Below, piece by piece: positions 1 to 11,726 of a stretch of 64,000 bases of DNA. The stretch spans positions 14,498,616-14,562,615 of the forward strand of contig NC_061774.1 in the NCBI RefSeq assembly GCF_022458985.1, read 5' to 3'. Position numbers and translations under genes: made by a program. The notes beneath the pieces are model-generated. The model saw only the letters and a program-made list of their open reading frames with translations. It was not told where the DNA came from and searched no databases. Positions within the stretch are counted from its first letter, which is position 1, and the number at the start of each line of letters is the position of its first letter. Origin of the DNA: Mugil cephalus (lineage: Eukaryota; Chordata; Actinopteri; Mugiliformes; Mugilidae).

Positions 1-26
1 GCATTTGCTGCTCCTGGTACAAGCGC
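1..26 (-). other. Possible partial exon of a minus-strand gene running off the left edge
   Basis: On the minus strand a long T-rich tract is followed by a good acceptor (gacatgcag). The 26 bases left in the window then read openly as RLYQEQQM in one frame. This looks like the 5' end of an internal coding exon that continues outside the window. It is too short to name a family, and a chance T-rich tract plus AG is a real alternative. Confidence 0.25.
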
Positions 27-1716
27 CTGCATGTCACAAAAAAAACAAAAAAACAAAAAAAAAAACACAGGAAATAATCTGGCGCTGAGCTGACTGGTGG
101 TATCACATGAATGCGTCTTTTACATTACAAGTAAGGGGAGATTCTTAAAGTATTTACACCAAGCAAAAATCATCCATGATCAATAAGAGGTTTCCGTTTC
201 CTTTTCGAGTAACTTAAAAAAAAAAAAAACAAACTCAAAACAATGGGGCACAGATTTGGGTGTGATTTAAAATCTGAGGCTCTAGAGGGCAGGCTTGTGT
301 CATTCACTGCACCACAAAACGGTTTACACTAAAAAGTCCACCACCGACTCACAACCTTCAGTCTCCTGTAAACTGATCAATCTATTGCAGTATTTTTAGT
401 ATTAGGGTGATGCAGAGTGTGTAGTAATTTTCAATCAGTCGTTTTAGGATCAGAGGCCCGAACCTAACGAGAGTTCAATGGAAATGTTTTAGGACCCCCC
501 ATTTTTGCTTCTGTGACGCAAGCTTTGTGGTGGAAACAACAGAGGAAGCAGGATTTTTTTTTTTAAACTGCTCTCTACTGTCAGAACTCACTTCTAAATT
601 AAATTAAATAAAACAGTAAAGCCAGAGAGTTTATTATTTACCTTTGGTGGTTGGTTGATAGATTTAGTTTTCTTTAGTTTGGATTTGGTTACGAGATGAG
701 GCTTCAGGAGCCCTTTGAAAAATCACAAACTCGAAAACACACACACACACACACACACAGATATATGCGTCAGCATTCAATTGTTGTTATTGTAATGATG
801 GTGATTGTTAATAATGACTCTTGTTGTTGGTTGTTGTTGTCATTTATGAGTATTATTTCACTGACATTGAGTTTAGTTGAATGAAAGAACTCTGTGAATA
901 GTATCACCAAGAGTTGTGGTTTTCTTGTTGTCATTATTTTATTTCATTTTTTTAATGTGTGAACCCCGGCAAGATTAGCTTTTGATGGGCAACGGCTAAT
1001 CCCAGTAAATACAATATCCGTCACAAAACAGTGGAGGTGAATGGAAACTGTTACAAGCACTATAGAAGTAAATGAATTTACCTCCACTACACAGACAGCA
1101 GTCACCACAGCTGAATATATGTCACTTGTAGTTTGGGCAAACTCATTATTTACAATATATTCTGTCTATATTTTTCAGAAAGTAGAATTTTCCTGAAATA
1201 TTCCTGAAGAAAACTAAAGGACAAGGCTGCAGATTGCAAATATACATTTTATTCCCTTGAAAATGTTATTTTTGATCTTCTTTAACAAATTGGGTTTTTA
1301 TTTGAACAAATATATTTCTATTTCACGGCATAATTCAAAAGGAGAATTAGAGAAATTAAGATATTTAATGTGGCTCCTTCTGCAGATACAGATGAATTAT
1401 AAAAATGAAAATACAGATCTTCATGATTTGTGATTTGGCCTCTACGTGCCACCACGCTGGATCTGAAATTAAACAACTGAGAGCAGACTTACAGGTTTAA
1501 TTTTTGAGTTTGATTTGACGTGCGAATTTAACAAATTCACAATTACTCGTTGGAGGACGTTGGGATTTCACCATTTCCCAATTCTGCTTTTGCTTTAAAA
1601 TAAGCAGTTTTATATTTTGTTACACATTAGTGACTTAAATTGTAATATACAGTGAAATAATCCCTGTGTCCACCTAATTTTTTCAAAACCTACTTCCAGT
1701 TCAAAGATGATGCTTA

Positions 1717-1748
<32 letters not shown>

Positions 1749-1917
1749 CATTTTAGGTCCTACTAATCCCAAACCTAAAGATCTTAATCTTATCTTTCTC
1801 TGAGATGCATTAAAAAGAAATACTTGGGTCTCCTCGTTTCATGGGCCCAGAAGTAATAGCTGGTCTTTCTGTCTTAAGTTTGGTCTTAAGTAAGTGAAAT
1901 GGTAATTTATGCCAGAT
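27..1917. other. Non-coding stretch without recognised gene
   Basis: AT-rich sequence with poly(A) runs, a (CA)n tract near 736-759 and a TTTA-type run near 1715-1740. I see no splice-site-bounded coding exon on either strand. If the edge exon is real, this would be intron of that minus-strand gene. Confidence 0.5.
736..759. repeat. (CA)n microsatellite
   Basis: Uninterrupted AC dinucleotide run. It is ordinary teleost simple sequence and accounts for the open frame that crosses it. Confidence 0.9.
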
Positions 1918-2290
1918 TTAGACACTGATACATCTACTTCCTGGAGAGTGTTCTTCACTTGGCGGATGCTGTAAAGGGGTTTTTCTTCGTAGTGGAAAGG
2001 GTCCTGCAATGATCCGACACTGCGGTTTTCTGTAGACCCCTAACTCACCATTGTGCTCTTTTTTTTTTCTCTGAATGTACCAAACTGATGATTTGGGCAC
2101 TCCTAACATTTCAGCTGTCCCTCTGATGGATTTTGTGGGGGGGGGTTCAGCCTAAGAAAAGTCTGTTACACTTTCATTGAGATCTTCTTTGAATGCACGT
2201 TGTAGATTCACAGCAACAACGTCCAAATCAACTCCAGACCTTTAACCTGCTAAAATTATGAAGGATTAACGAGGGAATGGCCCGCATACA
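1918..2290 (-). pseudogene. Remnant of a Tc1-like transposase (N-terminal part)
   Basis: Read on the minus strand, 2109-1918 encodes a helix-turn-helix-like segment with MLGVPKSSVWYIQRKKKE, then basic residues and a K-P-Q-C-R-I-I-like stretch. This matches the paired-like DNA-binding region of Tc1/mariner transposases. The sequence upstream of the frame (to about 2290) also resembles the usual Tc1 5' region in fish genomes. There is no catalytic domain and frames are interrupted, so it is a dead fragment. No clear terminal inverted repeats were found. Confidence 0.65.
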
Positions 2291-4797
2291 GACAGACAGA
2301 CAAATCTCATGTCAGTGGAAATGTCAACGGAAATATGTTACTGGAAAGACTAGCTAGTTTTCAGGTTCAAAATTTCCAATGGAATCTGGAATCTGGAGGA
2401 AAAAAATGCTAGAAAATAAGTGGCCATAAAGCACTGGAAGTTTGGTGATGAAATCGCTTTTAAACATAACTCTGGGTTTGTCGTATTTGTTTTGAATCCC
2501 ATGACCTGCGATTTCCCTGCTTCCCTTTTACTTTGACATATCATGCTTACTGTAAGCACGCTGCAGTGAGCAATGAGGCATGACCAGTGACTTTACAGAC
2601 AACAGTGTGAACTACTCTCCTTAAAAGCACATACCTAGAAGCACACTTGAGAACGGTGGCACGTAGGCAAAAAGTGGCGGAGTGGAAAGTCAGCACTGAG
2701 GGTAGAAACATATACATCGATGGTTCCAGTAAACCACTTTGTGTCACAGGAAGATTATGTTTCTGGGGCAGGAAATATGCAGCAAATATTGCAGTCATAT
2801 AGACTTTTCACACTTACCTCACCAAAAGCCAGCGATCAGGTTTGTTCTCACCATCTCGTCAGATGGCCGTGAACTCAAGAGTATATAATCTATACATAAC
2901 GAAAAATGTTTAGTGTTTCATTTGTTTAATGTGAGTGAGAGCATTTCTGTGAAAAACTGTTGTTTTGAAACAAACTAAAGCGTGTTGATTTCAGCTGCAT
3001 CCTTTCACTGTAATGTGAGACTTAAAAAAAAAAATATATATAACAATAAAAGAAGAAAAGGGAATAAGAAACCATGCTGTGGCAGGAATCAGCCGCATTG
3101 GAAGCCACACAAAGCAACAATCCTGGAAAAAAAATTGCAAATGAAACTCATTCGCACCCTTTTGACCTCCATCTGAGCGACATCGAAAACAATGCTGTGA
3201 TTGTGCCGGCGGCCTGAAGCAATGGGCCTCTTACAATTCAAAGCTTTCCGATTGTATTACAGTGCCTATTTAAAGTCTACTCATTTGTTCAAAGTAACGT
3301 GTACAGTCATTCACTTTGCCTTTTTTCCAGTCGTCATCCAGTCGTCATTCATTTTCCACCACTTACACAACTCTTAGTTTCATCATAGATTTTCAGAAAC
3401 TCACTGAAACAGTGAAATGAGAAGTCAGTCAGACGAGGCCGTGGCAGAGAGTCTGCAGAGGAAGGCTTTCTGCTGACGCTGTGAGCTCCTGCCGGCCTTC
3501 TCCTCCACGAGTGTGTGTGTGTGTGTTTGTGGGGGGGTGTGGGGGGGGGGCAGCATACATTGTGGTATTTAGTGAAAATAACACTTCCTCACAAAAACGG
3601 TGCATTTTAAAGGTACTTGCTACATGGTTGGTAAACCCCTTGCATATTGAAACCCACGTCCAGCCCACCTGCAATCAACCCGATGGACAAAAAAACAAAA
3701 AAAAAACTATTTCCATTGACTTTGGTCTTCATATATTTTTGTACTAACACTCAGAGCTGCACCGCAGGGTTACCACCGTGTGTTCCTGTGCCGTATCGGA
3801 ATATACGAAGGAGCGCAATGTGCTCTCCAGCCCTCGACAAGGAAACGTCCTAAAATAGACACAGAAGTGAAATATAAGATATTAAACCTCTCTAAGTGCA
3901 GCGTCTCCAAACGGAGTTCATCAGAAGTGGCAGCAGCAGCAGGAAAGACCAGGCTGCATAAAAACATGGTTATATATGTCAACGTACAGTCCTCGCATAA
4001 GTCACAAATGAGGGATCTGTATGACTCATGTATTTGTAAACTCTTTCTCAGCTCTCACAGTGTTTTAGAGAAGTCACACTTGCTGACCGCCTGATCACAC
4101 TCTGCCCAATGTGGAGTAACAGGAGAAATTCCCTCTCGCTGCTCCTCACTGTCAGGGAAGACCCCTGTGTCTTAAATTAGCACAGCCTGTGTTTCACTTT
4201 TTATTCATTTACTTGTTTATTTATTTCATTATTTAATGAAGTGATCTTAGGTTTAAGATTCCCCATTTATTCATCTCATTATTAATCAAATATGAGATTT
4301 GTGATTTCTTTAAAGATACCTTTAGGTGTTACACGCAGCTACGCATTCACAAAATTATCTACAAAATTCATCAGTTTTACTTCACCCAGAAATGTGCTAA
4401 AAGGGTACACTTTTCACACGTACTGTACCTCTTTGAGTTTCAACAAGGTAAGTTTTTTTGGTTTTGAGATATGCATCAGTGAGAAGACACCCACATCACC
4501 TCAGAGGAGATAGAAATCTCAAAACCCGTGCAAGTAAAACCAAAACTTGTAGCACTCACAGATGTGCGCTGTTTGCCATGTGTTCACTGTCAGTGGCACA
4601 TTAGTGTCAGACAGTGACTAACCTGTCAGTTGCTATCTTCCCACTTCATTCAGTCTACAACTGGTTAGAGAGGTGTTGAAATCTACAAACAACCGTTTTA
4701 TGAAGAAGTTCAGGAAGCTAACCACCGGATACGTTGATGTAGACGATGCTATAGGAGGAAACCAAGATTATATAGTTACCAAGGGGGACAGTGGGGC
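2291..4797. other. Non-coding stretch without recognised gene
   Basis: Contains G-rich and (GT)n sequence near 3510-3550 and a TTTA-rich tract near 4200-4240. Several open frames of 60-100 codons cross it, but none has a recognisable domain, coding-like composition or consistent splice context. Confidence 0.5.
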
Positions 4798-4798
4798 A

Positions 4799-6361
4799 AA
4801 AAAGTATTTAGTCAGCCACGAATTGTGCAAGTTCTCCCACTTAAAAAGACGAGAGAGGCCTGTAATTTCTATCATTGGTACACTTCAACTACGAGAGACA
4901 GCATGAGAGAAAAAAAAATCACATTGTCTGAATTTTAAAGAATTTATTCGCAAATTATGGTGGAAATAAGTATTTGGTCAATAACAAAAGTTCATCTCAA
5001 GGGTCTCCTATTCGATATAATTTGACACAACAGTCACTGGGCAACACGGACTTTCAACTCCCTAAGAGGATTTTCTATGGGGTTGAGATCTGGAGACTGG
5101 CTAGGCCACTCCAGGACCTTGAAATGCTTCTTACGAAGCAACTCCTTGGTTGCCCGGGTGGTTCGTTTGGGATCATTGTCATGCTGAAAGACCCAGCCAC
5201 GTTTCATCTTCAATGCCCTTGCTGATAGAGGGAGGTTTTCACTCAAAATCTCACGATACATGGCCACATTCATTCTTTCCTTTACACGGATCAGTCGTCC
5301 TGGTCCCTTTGCAGAAAAACAGCCCCAAAGCATGATGTTTCCACCCCCATGCTTCACAGCAGGTATGGTGTTTTTGGTGCAACTCTGCATTCTTACTCCT
5401 CCAAACACGACAAGTTGAGTTTTTACCAAAAAGTTCTATTCTGGTTTCATCTGATCATGTGAGATCTCCCAATCTTCTTCTGGATCATCCAAATGCTCTC
5501 TAGCAAACTTCAGACGGGCCTGGACATGTACTGGATTAAGCAGGGGGACACGTCTGGCACTGCAGGATTTGAGTCCCTGGTGGCATTGTGTGTTACTGAT
5601 GGTAACCTTTGTTACTTTTTTCCCAGCTCTCTGCAGGTCATTCACTAGATCCCCCCATGTGGTTCTGGGATTTTTGCTCACCGTTCTTGTGATCATTTTG
5701 ACCCCACAGGGTGAGATCTTGCGTGAAGCCCCAGATCGAGGGAGATTGTCAGTGGTCTTGTACTGTATGTCTTCCATTTTCTAATTATTGCTCCCTGTTA
5801 CGTGCCGTGTGGTTTCCTTGTTTTTTTTCCTTTTCTTTAGTTTCCTTATCTTTAGGTGAGTGTCCAGCTGGGCTGAGTAATCGGCCTTTCCAACGGTGTA
5901 GTGTTGATTTCTTCACACCAAGCTGCTTACCTATTGCAGATTCAGGCTTCCCAGCCTGGTGCAGGTCTACAATTTTGTTTCTGGTGTCCTTTGACAGCTC
6001 TTTGGTCTTGGCCATAGTGGAGTTTGGAGTGTGACTGTTTGAGGTCCTGGATAGGTGTCTTTTATACTGATAACGAGTTCAAACAGGTCCCATTAATGCA
6101 GGTAACGAGTGGAGGACAGAGGAGCCACTTAAAGAAGAAGTTACAGGTCTGTGAGAGCCAGAAATCTTGCTTGTTTTACAGAGGAATTTACCAATTATTT
6201 CATTAAAAACCCTACAATGTGATTTCCTGGATTCTTTCCCACCATTCTGTCTCTCATAGTTGAAGTGTACCCATGATGAAAATTACAGGCCTCTCTCATC
6301 TTTTTAAGTGGGAGAACTTGCACAATTGGTGGCTGACTAAATATTTTTTTGCCCCACTGTA
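4799..6361 (-). mobile_element. Tc1-like DNA transposon, nearly full length but inactive
   Basis: The left end starts CAGTGGGGCAAAAAAG and the right end finishes gccccactg. About 80 bp of each end form an inverted repeat: the 4799-4880 block about 'cacttaaaaagac...gcctgtaatt' recurs inverted at 6280-6360. The length of about 1.56 kb is normal for Tc1 elements. Transposase fragments lie inside on the minus strand. The right flank is TA, but the left flank is no longer TA, so the target duplication has decayed. This is a family very common in teleost genomes. Confidence 0.9.
5034..6015 (-). pseudogene. Broken Tc1-like transposase inside the element
   Basis: Three consecutive minus-strand frames (6015-5785, 5777-5436, 5429-5034) together cover a Tc1-type transposase. 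The first has the start [18 protein letters not shown] and a helix-turn-helix with [13 protein letters not shown]. The third has the late catalytic residues in FQHDNDP and SPDLNPIEN, the D and E of the DDE triad. Frameshifts and stops separate the three parts. The region after the first helix-turn-helix (about 5790-5910) is replaced by a lysine-rich stretch unlike the family. It cannot encode an active enzyme. Confidence 0.9.
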
Positions 6362-8147
6362 CATGGGTCGAATATAAACACGGCAAACACGACCCCATTT
6401 GAGGGCTAACGTGAAAATGTGAGGCTTGTTTAGTATATCTGAAATCAAAGCTAGAAGACAGTAGTAACAGACATTTCTGTGGAATTATTGTAGTATTCAG
6501 GGACAGGACACTACTACTGCATGAATATCCCAGAATGCAATGCGGGAGAGATTCTGTTTGTGGGTGATGCTGCCTTCAGACGGGGTCGTATAATACCACG
6601 TTCATGACACATCTCCAACAGGTCCCAGCAGCAGTGTTCTCACGACTTCCAGCTAATTTTACAAAGTTATACACCAATAACAATTGCTGCTTGCTAGTGG
6701 AGCTTGTGGCCTTGCTACAGCACAGGAAGTCATGTACACAAAGTACATGGGGTTCAATTGGTAACATGAGTCGGAAGTCATGAGAAAACCACTTATTTGT
6801 TGGTGTCTAGAACCCACCTAGCAGCTTAACAATCTAATGTTCAGGTATCTGCATATAGGAAATGGAAAAGTGCAAAGAAAGAATCAGGATTAACATTTCC
6901 CTTTAAATTATAAAGAAAATACTTGAATAATAATAATAATAATATATTAGCATACGATTTACTGCTGCCATCCAAGTGGAAATTACTTTTTGCCATTGGA
7001 AGGCAGCATTTGCGTCCCCAACCTCCCACGTAGTAAACCTCAAGTTCAAGCCTGTATGTCATCTGCAGTTCAGTAGCATTCAGAGACATCATACATTTTA
7101 ACATAGCACCCAGCAACAGAGACTCATCTCATGCCGGGGCAGTGCAGTTGTACAGATCAGTCAATAGCAGTGGAGACCAGACACATGGACAAACATGAAC
7201 AAACTAGACAGAGAATTCTTCACTTATTATCTATCGTGAGGCTTGTTTAGTTTGTGTGTGCAGACATACTTTCTGGTTTCCTTTTAGCTTTGTGGTCAAA
7301 ACAGAAGAGAAAAAAATAGAAAAGGAAACAGAAGTTAACGCTGGCATTATTTCACTGCATACAGAAAAGTGAAAGAGGACTTAAAAGTGAAAGCCCTAAT
7401 TTCTACGGAAACTGCAGCGTTTCTTTAAAGTCTCTTGTTGCCAGATCACGTGAGACTCCTCTGATAATTTGGACAGTCAAACTACTAACATTTTTTTAAA
7501 AAAAGGTCATATTCCACCAGACGAGGTTGAAGCTTCTGATTATTTGACACCACAAATGTCATGAAGTAATATGTACCACGCAGCTGCCACGGAAACAAAG
7601 ACAACCTCGGTCTATTTTTTTCCGAGTATTCACACATTTCAATTGCTGCAGCAAACTCAAGGTGTTAACCACGGATGCATGCTAACTGCGACCATATAAT
7701 GCTGCAAAGATCACAGGCACGTACATAAAATTCCACAAGATTTAATTTTATACATTCTATCTAATAGGAGACTTTGGAGTATGCTATGATTAAAACAAAT
7801 CAGCTTTAACATATTCTTTGTCATTTATTATTGTATGCTATTGTTACCAAGACCAACAGTGTTATATTTAATTTTGTCTTCGCTAGTGCAATGACAATTG
7901 TAAAGATGTAAAACAATAGGACAGTAATAACAATAATGATAATAATAAGACAAGACGTTTTGCTGTGTCGTTGACTATTATCCATTATGTATCTTTGCTG
8001 ATGTGAAAAAAAGATGTTCCAAATATAATAATTTAATTTAGATAGTTTGCATTTTGATATCAGCCCTTAATTGTATGTTTATCCCTTATGAAATCAGCAT
8101 AAATTAAATATTAACATTAAAAAACATTATTATTATAAATTATCTAC

Positions 8148-8185
<38 letters not shown>

Positions 8186-8293
8186 TCCATTTGCCATTTG
8201 CCTACTTAATAGTCAGTTTACAGTCCTGTGGTACATACAGATTTAGGCTCTGATAAATTACTACTTTCTTTCCATTTCCTATCTTTCATGATA
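6362..8293. other. Non-coding stretch upstream of the chemokine cluster
   Basis: AT-rich DNA with an (ATT)n microsatellite at about 8148-8183 and short TAA repeats near 6930-6945. No gene is supported on either strand. Confidence 0.5.
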
Positions 8294-8402
8294 CTGTACT
8301 TATGTGTGAGTATTTTGTAAAACCTGAGGAAATTATGAAGTGATTAAACCAGAGCTAAGGGAGAGTGGGATGAGCGTGGTGGTTTTTTGCTGGTGGTTCT
8401 GA

Positions 8403-8415
8403 AGTTTCACTTTCC
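8403..8415 (+). promoter_or_regulatory. Interferon-stimulated response element upstream of chemokine A
   Basis: The sequence AGTTTCACTTTCC is a full ISRE (AGTTTCNNTTTCC). It sits about 60 bp upstream of a TATA box. IRF/ISGF3 binding sites of this type drive CXCL9/10/11 genes in other vertebrates, so interferon control is expected here. Confidence 0.75.
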
Positions 8416-8469
8416 AGTCTCAAAATTTTCCATTGAGAGGAAGTATGAGGTATGAGTCTGAAGAGAGTG

Positions 8470-8477
8470 TATATAAG
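8470..8477 (+). promoter_or_regulatory. TATA box of chemokine A
   Basis: TATATAAG lies 133 bp before the start codon. Transcription would start near 8500, giving a 5' UTR of about 100 bases. The same box is kept in the second copy. Confidence 0.75.
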
Positions 8478-8602
8478 TCGACCCTCGAGCCTCAGTCCCT
8501 CACAGCACTCCTGTCAGCGATCTTTGCTTGCCTCAGCTGCATCATAATCTTCATCGCATTAACTCAGCACCAGTGTCATCGTGACCAAAGAGAGAACCAA
8601 CA

Positions 8603-9419
8603 ATGTCCAGCATGATCAAGGTGTTTCTGCTCCTGGCTGTCATGGTCTGCATCTCCAAAGCTCAATGTAAGACTTTATCACTTTTTCATGATTCAGAACA
8701 AACTAATATTACTGGTTACTGAACTGATATTTATTTTTCATTATTATTATTATTATTATTATTATATAATAATGTCGACTGGAGTCGCAAGATTATTCAC
8801 CTTTTATCTCATGTTTTCCTTTCTAGTCAATGAGATGGGGCAGCAGTGTCTGTGTCACCGTGTCAGAAATGGCATCGGCAGGAAGTCTGAAATAAAGGAC
8901 GTCCAGATCTACCCGGCTACCAACTTCTGTAATAAAGTCGAGATTGTGTAAGTTGTGCTTTTTATGTGGAAATCTTTTATTTTGAAATTTGATGTTGATG
9001 CTAGTCTACTGAAATAGTCATTTTAACTCTTTCACACATAGTCACTTCCAAAGTAATTGAATTTATTTCTGTAATCCATTTCAACAGGGTGACCCTGAAC
9101 AGCAGCCTTCGCTATTGTCTGAACCCCAAGTTGATGGCAGTGAAGAAACTCCTGACTAACATCATGTAAGCATACCTTAATACATGAATCTGAGCCTCGT
9201 CTTCAACAGCTCTCCACGCAGTCACTGAATGATTGTTTAATAGACATTTCATAAATTCACAAATGAGATAATGCAGAACACACCACGCTGCAATGTGTGT
9301 AATGTTGTGTTTTATTGTTGTTGCTACACAGGGGGAATCAGAAAAATACCACAACCAAACCAAAGGAGTTCACTACCACCGCTGGCAGCACCAACACACC
9401 CATCGCTCCCTCTGCTTAA
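8603..9419 (+). CDS. CXC chemokine, CXCL9/10/11-like, copy A
   Basis: A secreted chemoattractant of the interferon-inducible, non-ELR CXC class; the expected receptor is CXCR3-like. Exons are 8603-8666, 8827-8947, 9088-9165 and 9332-9419, all with GT-AG borders and phases 1, 2, 2. They give 116 aa. Residues 1-20 form a signal peptide (MSSMIKVFLLLAVMVCISKA). The four chemokine cysteines are C29-L-C31, C56 and C72; the residues before CXC are GQQ, so there is no ELR motif. The C-terminal tail after C72 is Thr/Lys-rich (about 44 aa). The four-exon structure with these phases fits CXC chemokines. AATAAA follows at 9593. Assignment to one named teleost member (cxcl11 subgroup or other) is not possible by eye. 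Confidence 0.9.
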
Positions 9420-9592
9420 CTCCATGGACGAACAAAAACCTGAAGGACCTCTTACCCAAAGACATAAAGAATGCAAAAAAACTTTTTCTATATCTATGTT
9501 CTATTTATACTGATGTGCACACGCAGCGTGTGTCTCTGCTATACTGTGTCATGTTTCAATTCTGCTGTATAAAAATGTTTTTGTATTTTTTT

Positions 9593-9598
9593 AATAAA
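9593..9598 (+). other. Polyadenylation signal of chemokine A
   Basis: AATAAA lies 174 bp after the stop codon, at the end of an AT-rich 3' UTR. The matching signal in copy B is at 12513-12518. Confidence 0.75.
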
Positions 9599-9624
9599 TC
9601 GTGACTGTTTGGTTTAAGATAAGA

Positions 9625-9905
9625 TGAGATAGTACTTTATCGATCCCCATTGGGGAAATTCAAAAGGTTCAAGCGTGACACTGCTCCTGTATCAACAATG
9701 CTACCTTGTGGATCGGTCCCGCTAATACAAGAAACACATGCACTGTTTCTGGGGTCTCTATATCGTACATTATTGTGTATTATCATTATGTCAGTGTTGT
9801 GTTGACACAAACGACACCAAAGCTGCATCAGACTCTGTGGTTACAAGTGCAGTCAATAACTTGCAGACGACAAGGGGCCCCATTTAGGGGCGGCTCAGCA
9901 CTGCT
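9625..9905. repeat. Retroelement-like repeat with 'cccattggggaaattc' motif, unit A
   Basis: Starts with a GATAAGATGAGATA-like run followed by 'tttatcgatccccattggggaaattc'. This signature recurs three more times in the window: 12560-12850, 17711-17755 (inverted) and 46720-46805. It is widespread in teleost genomes as the end of a dispersed, probably non-LTR, element; that class assignment is an inference. Confidence 0.55.
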
Positions 9906-9959
9906 GAGTCCTATAGGCTGTTGTCACCACCACCACCACCACCACCACACAGTCACAAC

Positions 9960-10991
9960 CAGTGTAGAGCACGGTATTTTTAAAAAGTAATTAGTTATAG
10001 TTACTACTTGCTTCTCCCAAAAAGTAACTGAGTTAGTAACTGAATTGCTCCACTATAAAAGTAACTAGTTACCAGGGAAAGTAACTTTCGTTACTCTTGC
10101 CTTTTCTCAGTTTAAATATGTTTAATAATTTGATTTTTTTTCTCAGCCGGTTTCATAACCCAGTTGCATAGAGTAGAACTGCACAGAAACATACTTACAC
10201 AGAACTTTGCATATTTATTGCACCTCAAACCCCAACTGGTAGACACATACCGCTTTCACATCGGCAAAACAGCCTGTTTCTATCTCCCTCATACGTCATC
10301 GACAAAGATGAAAGATAAAGTTGCAGTTTGTTGATGACCTGAAGATTGGACCCGTCAAACCCCCGCTCTTTCTAAAGGCTGCTGATATTAGAATAAATCA
10401 CTGTGTCCTGCACAGAGTCCGTCATCTGCCGCCAAATCCCGCCTTTTCTCGGATGCAGAGCGCTGCCATGATCGTTAAAGTGGGAGATATTGCTATAAAA
10501 GCTGGATATAAACACAGTCGCACAGTCGCCGTTCACCTATGCGCTCCCAATTACGATCGTGTAGCAACACATTTGATTTGTTTGATTGAAAAAAAAAAGA
10601 AAGAAACAACAATCTCTGCCCTTCAGAGATCGGTCTTTATGGGAGAAGATCAAAACTTGTTTTCGAGCTGAAGCTTCTACAACGATAAAGTCTATCAGGC
10701 ATTTTACATTCAGCATTGCTGCCACTTACCTCCGCTAGTTGGGTGTGATTTGTGTATAAACTGGACACTGTCTGTGATTGGCTTATCGTGAAAGCCGGTT
10801 GTTTCGCCCCTCCCTCCTCTCCTCGCCAAAATCAGCTTCGTGGCCCCCGTGGCTGAGAACCAAGTAACGCGACCCATTTAATTTCCAGTAATGGAAACGA
10901 CGTTATAAAGATGGAAACAGTAATTAGTTAGATTACCCCGTTACTGAAAAAAGTAACGCCGTTTATTTTAACGCCGTCTCTCCTATCGCTG
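9960..10991. mobile_element. hAT-like non-autonomous element with 8-bp target duplication
   Basis: The element starts CAGTG and ends CGCTG, and is flanked on both sides by the same 8 bp, gtcacaac (9952-9959 and 10992-10999). An 8-bp duplication with CAGTG-type termini is the hAT signature. Subterminal sequence is rich in inverted 'agtaact/agttac' motifs. No transposase frame with the hAT dimerisation region is visible in its 1,032 bp, so it would need a transposase in trans. It is absent from duplication unit B. Confidence 0.85.
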
Positions 10992-11343
10992 GTCACAACA
11001 TTGTTTTGTTCTATATTATGTAATGATAGGTTGCATTTTCAGGCTCCTGTCACTCATGCATAATTATTTGCTCTGCTTAGTCACTTGTAATATAAATGAC
11101 TATCATCACTGTTTCCTGTTTATTCATACAAGAGTTTCTTACTCTGTGGTCTGTATCGCGTAATCATGAGGCATGGGTGTTTTATCCAGATGCATGTGTT
11201 AATTTGTCTTCTTGCTTCTCTCTTCTGTACCTATTCTGTACTTATGTGTAAGTATTTTGTAAAACCTGAGGAAATTATCAAGTGATAAACCCAGAGCTAA
11301 GGGAGAGTGGATGAGTGTGGTGGTTTTTTGCTGGTCGTTCGGA

Positions 11344-11356
11344 AGTTTCACTTTCC
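11344..11356 (+). promoter_or_regulatory. Interferon-stimulated response element upstream of chemokine B
   Basis: AGTTTCACTTTCC is identical to the site at copy A and keeps nearly the same distance to the TATA box. Its perfect preservation suggests both copies remain interferon-responsive. Confidence 0.75.
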
Positions 11357-11411
11357 AGTCTCAGAAAATTTCCATTGACAGGAAGTATGAGGTATGAGGC
11401 TGAAGAGAGTG

Positions 11412-11419
11412 TATATAAG
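11412..11419 (+). promoter_or_regulatory. TATA box of chemokine B
   Basis: TATATAAG, 133 bp before the second chemokine start codon, as in copy A. Confidence 0.75.
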
Positions 11420-11544
11420 TCGACCCTCAAGCCTCAGTACCTCACAGCACTCCTGTCAGCGATCTTTTCTTGCCTCTGCAACATCATAATCTTCATCGCA
11501 TTAACTCAGCACCAGTGTCATCGTGACCAAAGAGAGAACCAACA

Positions 11545-11679
11545 ATGTCCAGCATGATCAAGGTGTTTCTGCTCCTGGCTGTCATGGTCTGCATCTCCAA
11601 AGCTCAATGTAAGACTTTATCACTTTTTCATGATTTAGAACAAACTGATATTACTGATTACTGAACTGATATTTATTTT

Positions 11680-11726
<47 letters not shown>

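Larger units (their letters stand above)
8294..11183 (+). repeat. Tandem duplication unit A (first chemokine gene)
   Basis: From about 8294 (ctgtacttatgtgt) the sequence matches the stretch starting about 11236 almost base for base. The match runs through promoter, four exons, introns and 3' flank up to about 11183, where the shared 'atgaggcatgggtgttt' ends. It is interrupted by an inserted hAT-like element at 9960-10991. Exons and introns are both conserved, which indicates a recent duplication at DNA level rather than retrocopying. Confidence 0.85.

Noticed and set aside
3780-4094. 104-codon open frame with basic KRPKID-like stretch
   Set aside because: No homology recognised, no splice or promoter context, and overlapped by an open frame on the other strand.
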